Source: an uncultured Eisenbergiella sp. (GTDB lineage: Bacteria; Bacillota; Clostridia; Lachnospirales; Lachnospiraceae). From it: a DNA stretch of 62,794 nucleotides. Both the position numbers and the translations under genes were made by a program. Positions 1 through 7,975 of the stretch are shown piece by piece. Numbering within the stretch: the first letter of the stretch is position 1; every line of letters begins with the position of its first letter. The notes beneath the pieces are model-generated. The model searched no databases, was not told the DNA's origin, and was given only the letters and a program-made list of their open reading frames with translations. The stretch is taken from positions 1 through 62,794 of the forward strand of contig CAJUEL010000027.1 in the NCBI GenBank assembly GCA_910585455.1, written 5' to 3'.

Positions 1-90
1 CATTTGCTGCTTTTCATTGTAGTATGAAAAAACCAAAGTTTTTTATCTACACCCTGTTGTAAACGGACTGCCTTTATGGTATCCTTATTT

Positions 91-120
91 GTAACAGCTC
101 AGACTTGTCTGAACGGTTAC
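91..120. repeat. Dispersed 30-bp palindrome, copy 1
   Basis: Two 14-bp arms around a 2-bp centre, reading GTAACAGCTCAGAC then GTCTGAACGGTTAC, with two mismatched arm positions. It lies 35 bp before the likely start of the KAP-methyltransferase gene. The same unit recurs at 2862, 11937, 21017, 61691, 62636 and 62740. It folds as a hairpin on either strand but has no adjoining T-run, so terminator function is unproven. Confidence 0.85.
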
Positions 121-154
121 CCTTATTGATAATACTCTTTTTGCGGGGGTGAAT

Positions 155-2338
155 ATGGAGTACAGAGATATTCCGGTGGAAACGCTGGAGCAGGATGAAT
201 TCGGAATTGAAAAATACGTGCTGGCGCTGTGTGATTTTATCAAAAAATGTGATACTCCCGTCACCATCGCGCTGCAGGGAGAATGGGGCTGCGGCAAATC
301 CTCCTTCATGAAAATTCTGGAAAGCTGTCTGTGCAGCCAGAAGCTTTCGGCACAGGAACGGTATGAGGCAATCTGGTTGAACACCTGGGAGCTTTTTTTA
401 GAAAATAATTATGAGCAGGCGGTCCAAAAGCTCATTTTCAGCCTGCTTTCCCAGCTGGAAAGCCATTTTTCCCGGCTGGCACAAAAGCAGCGCGCCGAGG
501 ACCAGAAGGCGATGGTCCGCCATTGCTTAAAAACCTTCTCCGGCATTGCGTTAAATGTGGCGAATGTGGCGAGCGATCACTATGAAGAGCTTTTAGATAA
601 AATGTTTTCAAACGGCAGTACCGGCGGCAGCATTTACCGGGCGAAGCGGGATTTTGAAGTCTTTCTGACGCAGGAGGTCGAGGAAAAGGAAAACGGCATC
701 ACCAATCAGGCATTTTTGATTTTTGTGGACGATCTTGACCGGCTGGAGCCGAAAATGGCGGTCACGCTTCTGGAAGCCTTAAAGAATCTGTTCGACATCC
801 GCAAGTGCATTTTCATTCTGGCGATCGATTACGATGTCATCGCCCAGGGAATTGCCCAGAAATACGGAACGGCAAGCGTAGGCAGCCGCAACATCGAACA
901 GGACTTTTTCGACAAGCTGATCCAGGTGCCCTATGTCATCCCGATGGCCAAATACCAGATCACCCCGATGGTGATGAGCCGCCTCAAAACGATGCATTTT
1001 TTTGACCGGGATTACAACTACACCAAATTTGAATCCGTACTGGAATCCATCGTCAGACTGGCGACCAATAAAAATCCCAGAGCGATCAAACGGCTGATGA
1101 ACATGATGCAGCTGATGCTCTCCATGGATCAGCCTGCCCAGGATTACAGCCCGGAATTTCGGACGATGGAGCTGCTTTTGATGGCGCTGCAGCTTTCTTT
1201 TCCCAGAGTTTACGATATGATCTGTCAAAACAGCAATCTGGACCTGTGGCAAAAGAGCTTCCATGTCGGCGTCCAAAAAGCTCCCGACCACATCCGGCAG
1301 CAATACAGGCTGGACGAGCCCTGGAAGGAAATCATATATCTGACCGTCTCCTCCGACGAGGTGATCCGCCAGAATTATTACCGGATTACGGAGCTTTTAG
1401 AGCTGTATGAACGGATTCAGGGGCGCTGCCAGAGAATGGGGGAACGGGTGGAAAACGCCCTCGGCATCGTCAATGTCATCAGTAAGCGGACCGTAGAGGA
1501 AATCGAGGTGCTCTACGACGGCTCCATGTATGACAATTCCTCCCAGACCCAGATGAAGCAGGGCGGCCACCTGCTCGACACCCTGGAGTGCAGCGGCTTC
1601 GTTCATGTGCTGGACGTGGGCTGCGGCTCCGGCAAAACAACCCTGCAGCTTTGGCAAAAAAATCTGGACATGCATATTACGGCATTCGACATTTCAGAAA
1701 GTCAGATCCGGACTGCCTGCGACCACTATGAACAATTTTGCCATGACGGGCTGCCCGCAGACTGTACCGGCAGCATCCGCTTTCTGGTAAAGGATGTGAT
1801 GGAGCTTGCCGAAAAGAATCACTATGATCTGGTGTTTTCCAACGCGGTGATGCACTGGGTTGCGGATCCCAGACAGGCCTATCGTCTTCTGTACGAAGCG
1901 CTCGCCCCGGGCGGAGAGCTGGCTGTCCATCAGGGGGGCTTCGGCACCTACAGTGGACTTCACAAAACCGTACAAAAGGCGATCCGCAATGTCGGCTTTA
2001 CCGAACGTTACCGGACCTGGATTTTCCCCGTATTTTACCCCGCGCGGGAGGAAATGGAGGAGCTTTTGGAGCAGACAGGCTTTGAGGATATCGAGGTGGA
2101 AAGCATCTATAAGGATGAATCCGACAATGTCAATCTGGTCGATAATTTTGCGAACGCCAGCCTGATCTATTATCAGCGGGCAGGGCTTACCGATGAGGAA
2201 TACGCGCTGCTTAAGGAGGAATTTTTCCGGATCTGCGAAACGGAATCCGTGGAGCTGTCCTCCCACCGGCTATATATTCACGCGTTCAGGCCGATCAAGG
2301 AGAAAGAAGAGGAAAACAATGATTACCGTACAATGTAA
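155..2338 (+). CDS. KAP-family P-loop NTPase fused to SAM-dependent methyltransferase
   Basis: Seen: a 727-residue protein with two domains. The N-terminal part has a Walker A motif (GEWGCGKSS, about residues 42-50) and a Walker B motif (FLIFVDDLDRLEP, about 190-200), with the DDxDR pattern typical of KAP NTPases. From about residue 455 a class I methyltransferase follows: motif I LDVGCGSGKT (about 486), acidic loop ITAFDIS, and a later NAVMHW segment like trans-aconitate methyltransferases. The ATG at 155 is preferred over the GTG at 149 because the GGGGG tract at 145-149 then sits at ribosome-binding distance. The downstream acetyltransferase overlaps its end by 20 bp, so the two are probably co-translated. 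KAP NTPases are known from phage-exclusion proteins such as PifA; the substrate of this methyltransferase cannot be told. No membrane segments are obvious, although many KAP proteins have them. Confidence 0.85.
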   Translation: MEYRDIPVETLEQDEFGIEKYVLALCDFIKKCDTPVTIALQGEWGCGKSSFMKILESCLCSQKLSAQERYEAIWLNTWELFLENNYEQAVQKLIFSLLSQLESHFSRLAQKQRAEDQKAMVRHCLKTFSGIALNVANVASDHYEELLDKMFSNGSTGGSIYRAKRDFEVFLTQEVEEKENGITNQAFLIFVDDLDRLEPKMAVTLLEALKNLFDIRKCIFILAIDYDVIAQGIAQKYGTASVGSRNIEQDFFDKLIQVPYVIPMAKYQITPMVMSRLKTMHFFDRDYNYTKFESVLESIVRLATNKNPRAIKRLMNMMQLMLSMDQPAQDYSPEFRTMELLLMALQLSFPRVYDMICQNSNLDLWQKSFHVGVQKAPDHIRQQYRLDEPWKEIIYLTVSSDEVIRQNYYRITELLELYERIQGRCQRMGERVENALGIVNVISKRTVEEIEVLYDGSMYDNSSQTQMKQGGHLLDTLECSGFVHVLDVGCGSGKTTLQLWQKNLDMHITAFDISESQIRTACDHYEQFCHDGLPADCTGSIRFLVKDVMELAEKNHYDLVFSNAVMHWVADPRQAYRLLYEALAPGGELAVHQGGFGTYSGLHKTVQKAIRNVGFTERYRTWIFPVFYPAREEMEELLEQTGFEDIEVESIYKDESDNVNLVDNFANASLIYYQRAGLTDEEYALLKEEFFRICETESVELSSHRLYIHAFRPIKEKEEENNDYRTM

Positions 2339-2861
2339 GAAAAACCAGCTGTCTTCGGAAGAAAAAGAACAGATCTGGGAAATATTATGCGAATGCGACA
2401 AGGAATTTTATCCCTGGCTTTCCGCCCGGGAAAGCTCCTCACAAAAACAGCTGGTCGTGGACGAAGCCGCCGCCGCGCCGCTTCCCGTCACCTACTTTAA
2501 CGAAATGATCCGGCAGGAATTTCTGATCGCCCAAAAGGACGGCAGGATCGTCGCCTTTATGACCTTTAAAACGGACTATCTGTGCGACGCGCTGGCAGCC
2601 TTTGGAACCTCCCTGTATGTGACCACGGTATGTGTGCGCCATGAGAACCGGCGGGAGGGCGCCATGAAAGCGCTCTATGACTTTCTGGAAAAGGAGGTTC
2701 CTTCCCTCTATCGCTGCAATAAGGTTTCCACCCGTACCTGGTCTTTGAATGAAGCGCAGCTGCACGAGCTTTCCAAACGGGGCTATGAAAAGCTTGCCGT
2801 CCTTTTAAATGACCGGGGCAACGGCGTGGATACCGTTTATTTCGGAAAGGTATGCGGCTGA
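2319..2861 (+). CDS. GNAT-family N-acetyltransferase
   Basis: A 180-residue protein with the GNAT fold pattern: a beta-strand TTVCVRHENRREGAMKAL, where R-R-E-G-A is the acetyl-CoA-binding motif A, followed by a helix and a C-terminal strand region ending DTVYFGK. The acceptor is unknown. The ATG at 2319 follows AGAAAGAAGAGG with 6-nt spacing and overlaps the end of the KAP-methyltransferase gene by 20 bp, implying translational coupling. The stop codon TGA (2859-2861) directly abuts palindrome copy 2. An acetyltransferase next to a methyltransferase suggests small-molecule or protein modification, but this is inference. Confidence 0.8.
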   Translation: MITVQCKKNQLSSEEKEQIWEILCECDKEFYPWLSARESSSQKQLVVDEAAAAPLPVTYFNEMIRQEFLIAQKDGRIVAFMTFKTDYLCDALAAFGTSLYVTTVCVRHENRREGAMKALYDFLEKEVPSLYRCNKVSTRTWSLNEAQLHELSKRGYEKLAVLLNDRGNGVDTVYFGKVCG

Positions 2862-2891
2862 GTAACGGTTCAGACCTGTCTGAACCGTTAC
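2862..2891. repeat. Dispersed 30-bp palindrome, copy 2
   Basis: Perfect 14-bp arms (GTAACGGTTCAGAC and its reverse complement) around CT. It begins at the base after the acetyltransferase stop codon and lies between this gene and the convergent serpin gene, a position fitting a bidirectional terminator. With copy 1 it brackets the two-gene unit 155-2861. Confidence 0.9.
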
Positions 2892-2972
2892 CCGACTGAA
2901 TCCATATCGCGGTTAAGCCTGCGGCAGATCACCGTCCATACAGAACAGAAAAGGCAGAAAGCCTCCGGTACA

Positions 2973-4403
2973 TCACTCCTGCCCGACCCGGTTTACAACA
3001 CCTGTAAACAAAATCTGCTGCTCTTCCCCTGCATAAGCCGTCAGAAGAAAGGCAAAGGGTCTGTCGCACTTCATCTCCACCGGCTCGCCGCCCACGATCA
3101 GGCTGCATCGTTCCATCACCATGGCTGTCACCGCCGCTGCGGTCATCCCCTTTTCGTCCACCTCCAGCATCGCCTTCTGCACCGCCTGGGAAATGAACAG
3201 CGCATCATCCTCCAGAATTTTGTCAAGATGCGGATTGGCGCCGTCCATCAGGGGCACGCCCATTCCCATAAGCGCCTCCTTCAAGGAGAACACATCGCTT
3301 TCTATTTTGAAACGCGGCATCGAAAAATGCACGCTCCTCTCCTCCATGGATTCCAGACGCGCAAAGGTCTCTGTATCCATGTCCGCAAGCAACGCTTCTA
3401 CATCCGTTCCCTCCTTTGGCAAAAGCAGAATCAGCCTTCCGCCCATCGCCGTTTTCAGCGTCGCGGCCTGCATATTGGCATCCTCATAATAGGGCATTTG
3501 TTCAAATTCCTGCTCCATGAACGGAACGCTTTCTTCCCCCATGGTCCCATAAAAGCTATCGTCCGCCGTATTTTCCGCCGGAAATTCCTTCGCCCATCCG
3601 TCTGAAAAATAGATCGCATTGGCGATCGCCGCCATGGTATCCTTTGAGAAGGAATCGATAATCCGGTCAATTTTTCCCATCGTGCTTTCCTTCGCCCACT
3701 GATTGACCGTTTCTACAGAGGATTCATCCAGAAAATCAACCAAAAACAGCTTTCCTCCATAGCTTTGGGTAAAGACCGATTCAAATTCCGGATTCACCCT
3801 GGAATTGGAATCCACAAACAGCGCATTGGCAATCTGCAGCGGGCTTTCAAACGCCTGCCCGTTCTCCCTGCTCCATGCCGCCTGCTCGTCATGACGAAGC
3901 GCAGAAAGCATCCTTGTCACCTCGTCATTCAGAACCGATTCCTCTGCGTCAGCTCTGCCAATCGCCGAAAGCAGCGCTTCCTTCGTCTCATCGTCCGTTC
4001 CGTTTGCCAATGCCGCCAAAGGCAGCCATACCGAATACGGAGAGACAATCAGATTTTCTCCCGCCGCCTTCTGTCCGAGCATTTCTTTCGTGAAGCGGAG
4101 CGCAAACCCGTTCGCGCCGTCCTCATGGGCAATAGGCGCATTGTTCTCTGCCTCCACCTCCCCGTCCTTCCTGGCCCCCTCTTCCTGCTCTGCCGGCTCA
4201 CCAGCCTGTGCATCGTTCCTCACAGGTATCGCTGCATCGCTGCCCTGCTCTCCCATTCCGTCCTCCGCTTTTTGGGTTTCCGGCATCCCAATGCCATCTG
4301 TCTGCGCGCTCCGTTCCTCTGCCCCCGCCTGACAGGCGCCCAACAGCAGAGACTGCGCCGCGAGCATCCCCGCCAATACATAAACAATTCTCCTGTGCTT
4401 CAT
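2973..4403 (-). CDS. Lipoprotein serpin (serine protease inhibitor)
   Basis: Seen: 476 residues from the ATG at 4403, chosen because AGGAAGG precedes it and it begins a lipoprotein signal, MKHRRIVYVLAG..LLLGAC, with the lipidated Cys at about residue 24. A Glu/Gly/Ala-rich linker of about 75 residues follows, then a full serpin domain (NANLIVSPYSVWLPLAALANG type). The reactive-centre hinge EKGMTAAAVTA is present, with Met where Thr or Ser is usual at P14. The serpin signature near the C terminus reads KCDRPFAFLL. Counting from the hinge places P1 near Arg-Cys-Ser; the loop is several residues longer than in alpha-1-antitrypsin, so P1 is uncertain. The Ala-rich hinge suggests an inhibitory serpin. 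Known family role: suicide inhibition of serine or cysteine proteases; a surface-anchored form would shield the cell from host or competitor proteases (inference). Confidence 0.92.
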   Translation of the reverse strand: MKHRRIVYVLAGMLAAQSLLLGACQAGAEERSAQTDGIGMPETQKAEDGMGEQGSDAAIPVRNDAQAGEPAEQEEGARKDGEVEAENNAPIAHEDGANGFALRFTKEMLGQKAAGENLIVSPYSVWLPLAALANGTDDETKEALLSAIGRADAEESVLNDEVTRMLSALRHDEQAAWSRENGQAFESPLQIANALFVDSNSRVNPEFESVFTQSYGGKLFLVDFLDESSVETVNQWAKESTMGKIDRIIDSFSKDTMAAIANAIYFSDGWAKEFPAENTADDSFYGTMGEESVPFMEQEFEQMPYYEDANMQAATLKTAMGGRLILLLPKEGTDVEALLADMDTETFARLESMEERSVHFSMPRFKIESDVFSLKEALMGMGVPLMDGANPHLDKILEDDALFISQAVQKAMLEVDEKGMTAAAVTAMVMERCSLIVGGEPVEMKCDRPFAFLLTAYAGEEQQILFTGVVNRVGQE

Positions 4404-4545
4404 ACATCCTTCCTTTCCGGCCAAACCGCCTGCTTTTACTGCCCTCTGCCCGTCCGCTTCCTCCTATTATGATAGTATGGACACTGCATCCGGACAATAA
4501 CATTCTCTTTTATCTAAACGCCATTCTCCTTCCTGTCGTTGCAAT

Positions 4546-4603
4546 GCAGGGAAATCAATTTTTTGTCCGCAGCAGGGAGCGGGGAGAAAATTGATTTCCC
4601 TGC
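4546..4603. promoter_or_regulatory. 17-bp inverted repeat between divergent serpin and LytTR genes
   Basis: Arms GCAGGGAAATCAATTTT (4546-4562) and AAAATTGATTTCCCTGC (4587-4603) are perfect reverse complements around a 24-nt loop. The repeat lies about 90 bp before the LytTR regulator gene and about 140 bp before the serpin start. It could be a leader hairpin of either gene or a protein-binding dyad; the sequence alone does not decide. Confidence 0.6.
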
Positions 4604-4694
4604 GCTGCGGCATTTTTCTATTGCATGTCTTTTCATAATTCTTTATACTGGACAGGGGAAAGCAGACCACGAATCATCTGCAAAGGAGGAGCTT

Positions 4695-5441
4695 ATGCTG
4701 CAAATTGGGATCTGTGACGACGAAGCGCTTCTTTTAAATGAGATAAAAAAAATTACAGAGGACAGCCTGCAGCCGCGGCAGGTTTTTTCCATCCAGTCAA
4801 CCTATACAGACGGAAAATCTCTTCTCTACGAAATTCAGGATGGAAAGCATTTTGACCTTCTGCTTCTGGATATCGAGCTGCCCGACATTTCCGGAATGGA
4901 GCTCGCCAGACAAATCCATGAGCTGCTGCCGGACGCCCTCATGATTTTCGTCACGGCGCACTATAAATATGCCATAGATGCTTATGAATTCCACATTTTT
5001 CGCTATATTCCCAAAAACCAGCTCAGGGAACGACTGCCTCATGCGCTTTTGGACGCTGTTTCGCTGCTGGAAATTCAGAACACGGATTCTTATATCATCA
5101 GCAAATACAACTGTTTTGAAAGAATCCCGCTCAAGGAAATTCTGTATATCGAAAAGGACGGGAAAAATGCGGTCTTTCATATCACGGCAGCAAAATGCCG
5201 AACCCAAAACCAGACGGATCAGCTTCGGCGCATCCGCAAAACGCTGACAGAGATTTTTGAAGAGCTGCAATCAGACGAATTTTATTTTATTGAACGGGGC
5301 TATATCGTTAATTTCAGGCATGTGACCGGGATTTCCCATATGGACTGTATTTTAGCGGACCGGATACATCTGCCGATCTCCCAAAGCCGTCTGCCGGAAT
5401 TCAAGAAAAAGCTGAACCGGTATTGGAGAGACAAGATTTAG
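4695..5441 (+). CDS. LytTR-family response regulator
   Basis: A 248-residue protein starting at ATG 4695 after AAAGGAGGA. Residues 1-120 form a receiver domain: the acidic pair in QIGICDDEALLL, the phosphoacceptor Asp in LLLDIELPDISGMEL, and a conserved Lys/Thr region (MIFVTAHYKYAIDAYE). The C-terminal 100 residues match a LytTR DNA-binding domain (IPLKEILYIEKDGKNAVFH, FYFIERGYIVNFRHV). Such regulators act with AgrC-type GHKL kinases, and the next gene, 27 bp away, is a GHKL kinase. The divergent serpin gene and the neighbouring ABC exporters are plausible targets (inference). LytTR proteins bind paired direct repeats; none was clearly recognised nearby. Confidence 0.93.
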   Translation: MLQIGICDDEALLLNEIKKITEDSLQPRQVFSIQSTYTDGKSLLYEIQDGKHFDLLLLDIELPDISGMELARQIHELLPDALMIFVTAHYKYAIDAYEFHIFRYIPKNQLRERLPHALLDAVSLLEIQNTDSYIISKYNCFERIPLKEILYIEKDGKNAVFHITAAKCRTQNQTDQLRRIRKTLTEIFEELQSDEFYFIERGYIVNFRHVTGISHMDCILADRIHLPISQSRLPEFKKKLNRYWRDKI

Positions 5442-5468
5442 CGCCCTCTCCCGCAAAATGGAGGAACC

Positions 5469-6152
5469 ATGCTGCAAACACGCAAAAACAGAATCCGTTT
5501 TCTGGAACGAAAGACCAGGGTGCTGGAAGAAAATTATCTTCTTCTCACACAGCTTTATCAGAAAAACGAGCATCTTTATCACGATATGAACCACCATCTG
5601 CAGATGATCTATCATCTCGCCAAGGGGCAGAAAACCGCAGAAATCACGGAATATATCTCTTCCATCAGCGAGCCGATTGATGCCCTTTCCGATATGACCT
5701 GGAGCGGCATCGATATGGTGGACGCCATCGTCAATCACGCCGTCTGCGAGGCTGGCAGGCAGGGAATCCGGATGGATGTCAATGTGGAATTTCCCCGGGA
5801 TTGCGCCATCACCTCCGATGATCTGTGCGTCATTCTTTTTAATTTGCTGGACAATGCGACCGAAGCCTGCCTGCGCTACATGCGGCAGACGAAGGAGCAG
5901 CCCCTTGTGGAGGTGACCATCCGGCGAATTCATCAGTTTTTGATCATCAAAATCCAAAATCCCTGTCTGCCGCCGAGGAGACTGTTCGGCATTTTTCCTA
6001 CCACAAAGGCCGACTCACGTCATCACGGAATCGGCCTTCACAATGTCAGGGAAAAGGTGGAAAAATATAACGGAAGCCTGGAAATTGAGGTGAAGGAAAA
6101 CCACTTTCTCGTCACCGCCCTTTTGATGTACCATAGCGCCCGCTCAGACTGA
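5469..6152 (+). CDS. GHKL histidine kinase without a membrane sensor domain
   Basis: A 227-residue kinase that begins at ATG 5469 with GGAGG four bases upstream. The first 30 residues look like a coiled coil; the H-box LYHDMNHHLQMIYH follows at once (about residues 36-50). The N-box is NLLDNATEAC, and the ATP lid region reads KADSRHHGIGLHNVREKVEKYNG. AgrC-type kinases usually have an N-terminal multi-helix membrane sensor, which is absent here, so the protein should be cytosolic or depend on a partner. It forms a pair with the LytTR regulator upstream. Its 3' end overlaps the convergent ABC transporter gene by 9 bp. Confidence 0.88.
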   Translation: MLQTRKNRIRFLERKTRVLEENYLLLTQLYQKNEHLYHDMNHHLQMIYHLAKGQKTAEITEYISSISEPIDALSDMTWSGIDMVDAIVNHAVCEAGRQGIRMDVNVEFPRDCAITSDDLCVILFNLLDNATEACLRYMRQTKEQPLVEVTIRRIHQFLIIKIQNPCLPPRRLFGIFPTTKADSRHHGIGLHNVREKVEKYNGSLEIEVKENHFLVTALLMYHSARSD

Positions 6153-7958
6153 AGCGTCCGTGTACAATTCCGCCTGTATCCTCCACATCGCCGCATACTT
6201 TCCATTTTCGCAAAGCAGTCTTTCATGGGCGCCGGCTTCCACGATTCTCCCGTTTTCCATCATATAGATACAGTCCGCATCCCGGACTGTGGACAGCCTG
6301 TGGGAGATGAAAATGACGGTTTTATCCTTCGCAATTTCATTCAGCTCCTGATTCAGCCGGTATTCCGCCAGCGGATCCAGAGCGCTGCTCGGCTCATCCA
6401 TAATGATCATGGCCTGCCTGCGGTACAGCGTGCGGGCAATCGCCACCTTCTGGGCTTCTCCCCCGGACAGATTCACCCCGTCCTTTTCAAACTCCGTCGT
6501 CAACGGCGTCTCAATCTGATAGGAAAGCCGGTCATCCTCCAGGGTAAAATGCGCGTCAAACAGCGCCCTCTCCACCCGGTAGCTCTCTGCCTTGCTCCCA
6601 TCTGCCGCATCCATCAGCACATTCTCCTTCAGCGTTGCCGCATAAATCTTAAAATCCTGAAACACGGAGCCGATACTGCGCCGATACGCCATAACCTGAT
6701 ATTCCCGGATATCCTTTCCATGGTAACAGATTCTTCCCGCCAAAGGGTCATACAGGCGCAGCAGCAGCTTGACCAGGGTGGTCTTGCCGGAACCGTTATA
6801 GCCCACCAGCGCCACCTTTTTCCCCGGTTCCACAGCAAACGTGATATCCTTCAATACGGGCCTGCCGGGCTGGTAAGCAAAATCCACATGTTCCACCAAA
6901 AGTCCTTCGCCCTCTGCCGGCACGTCCTCATTTCCCCTTGAAACGATGGATGCTTCCATCTGTAAAAACTGTCTGATCCGGGAAATATAAGCCGAATTTT
7001 CCGCCGCCAGCCTGTATCCTCCAATTATATATTTCGCATTGCTGGCGATCCGGTTAATGCAGGAGCGGCTTGTGATGAGCCCGGTTCCCGACAGGCTTCG
7101 CAATACGAGCATCTGGTAGAGCAGAATGGTCCACACCGCACCGTCCTTGAGGACGCGGGATATCAAAGCATGATGGATGAGGCCATAAAAAAGCAGCTTC
7201 CGCCCATACTTTTCATGGACCGAACGTATCCTGCGGTTCGATTCCTCGTAATCTTTCCGGCACTTCTCCTTCATCTGCGGATACAGTCGAAGCTCTCCGG
7301 CGTATTCGGATAAATAAAATACCCGGTTTCCATACTCCCGCTTCTGTTCATGGGCAAGCCGCTCCATCCGCCCCTCCACCGTCCTTTTATTTTCCAGGGC
7401 GACACAAATGAATTCCGGCGGAAGCAAAACGGCCATGACAAGCAGCGCGATGGGATTGACATACGCGCAGTAAAACACCGCGCACAGCAGTCCGACCAGA
7501 CGGGCGATCACCACTTCGACCGTCTCCAGATACCTGTCGATGCAGCGGTCGGTTTCCTGTGTCGCCAGAATAAACGTCTCATAGAAATCCTTATCGTCAT
7601 AGCAGGATAAATCCATCTCCTTCGCCTTTTCATAAATTTCCATCCGCAGCGCCTGATACAATACCTGTTTGCTCCGGGGAAGCACATACTGTTTATAGAT
7701 CGCAAAGGTCACCGTGGAGACGCCGATCGCCGCCATCAAAATTCCCATGCACATCAGAATTTTTCCAAAATCCCCGCCCTCCTCTACCACTGTCAGCACA
7801 TAATTCACCGTCCAGGTAAATTCCATGAAAATGGATACCTGCAGCTTGATCCCCTCAAAAAAATGATATGCCATAAACCCCGGCGCTTTCCGGAAACAAA
7901 ACCTGGTCAGGTACCATTGCTGCGCCAATACCTGTCTTAAGGTGAGCATCTCCTTCAT
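6144..7958 (-). CDS. ABC exporter half-transporter (permease-ATPase), second of a pair
   Basis: 604 residues: an N-terminal transmembrane domain of about 330 residues with several hydrophobic helices, then an ATPase domain. Walker A is VGYNGSGKTTL, the signature LSGGEAQKVAIART, and Walker B MIIMDEPSSALDP, followed by the H-loop VIFISHRLSTV. All catalytic elements look intact. It begins 17 bp after the upstream half-transporter, so the two probably form a heterodimeric exporter. The cargo may be a peptide or lipid; no precursor peptide gene was found. The convergent LytTR/GHKL pair could control it (inference). Confidence 0.9.
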   Translation of the reverse strand: MKEMLTLRQVLAQQWYLTRFCFRKAPGFMAYHFFEGIKLQVSIFMEFTWTVNYVLTVVEEGGDFGKILMCMGILMAAIGVSTVTFAIYKQYVLPRSKQVLYQALRMEIYEKAKEMDLSCYDDKDFYETFILATQETDRCIDRYLETVEVVIARLVGLLCAVFYCAYVNPIALLVMAVLLPPEFICVALENKRTVEGRMERLAHEQKREYGNRVFYLSEYAGELRLYPQMKEKCRKDYEESNRRIRSVHEKYGRKLLFYGLIHHALISRVLKDGAVWTILLYQMLVLRSLSGTGLITSRSCINRIASNAKYIIGGYRLAAENSAYISRIRQFLQMEASIVSRGNEDVPAEGEGLLVEHVDFAYQPGRPVLKDITFAVEPGKKVALVGYNGSGKTTLVKLLLRLYDPLAGRICYHGKDIREYQVMAYRRSIGSVFQDFKIYAATLKENVLMDAADGSKAESYRVERALFDAHFTLEDDRLSYQIETPLTTEFEKDGVNLSGGEAQKVAIARTLYRRQAMIIMDEPSSALDPLAEYRLNQELNEIAKDKTVIFISHRLSTVRDADCIYMMENGRIVEAGAHERLLCENGKYAAMWRIQAELYTDASV

Positions 7959-7975
7959 TTTATCCGCATCCTTTC

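Noticed and set aside
779..1303. Long antisense frames opposite the KAP-methyltransferase, ppdK, Hsp70 and J/TPR genes
   Set aside because: They lack ribosome sites and family motifs and follow from codon use of the real genes on the other strand.
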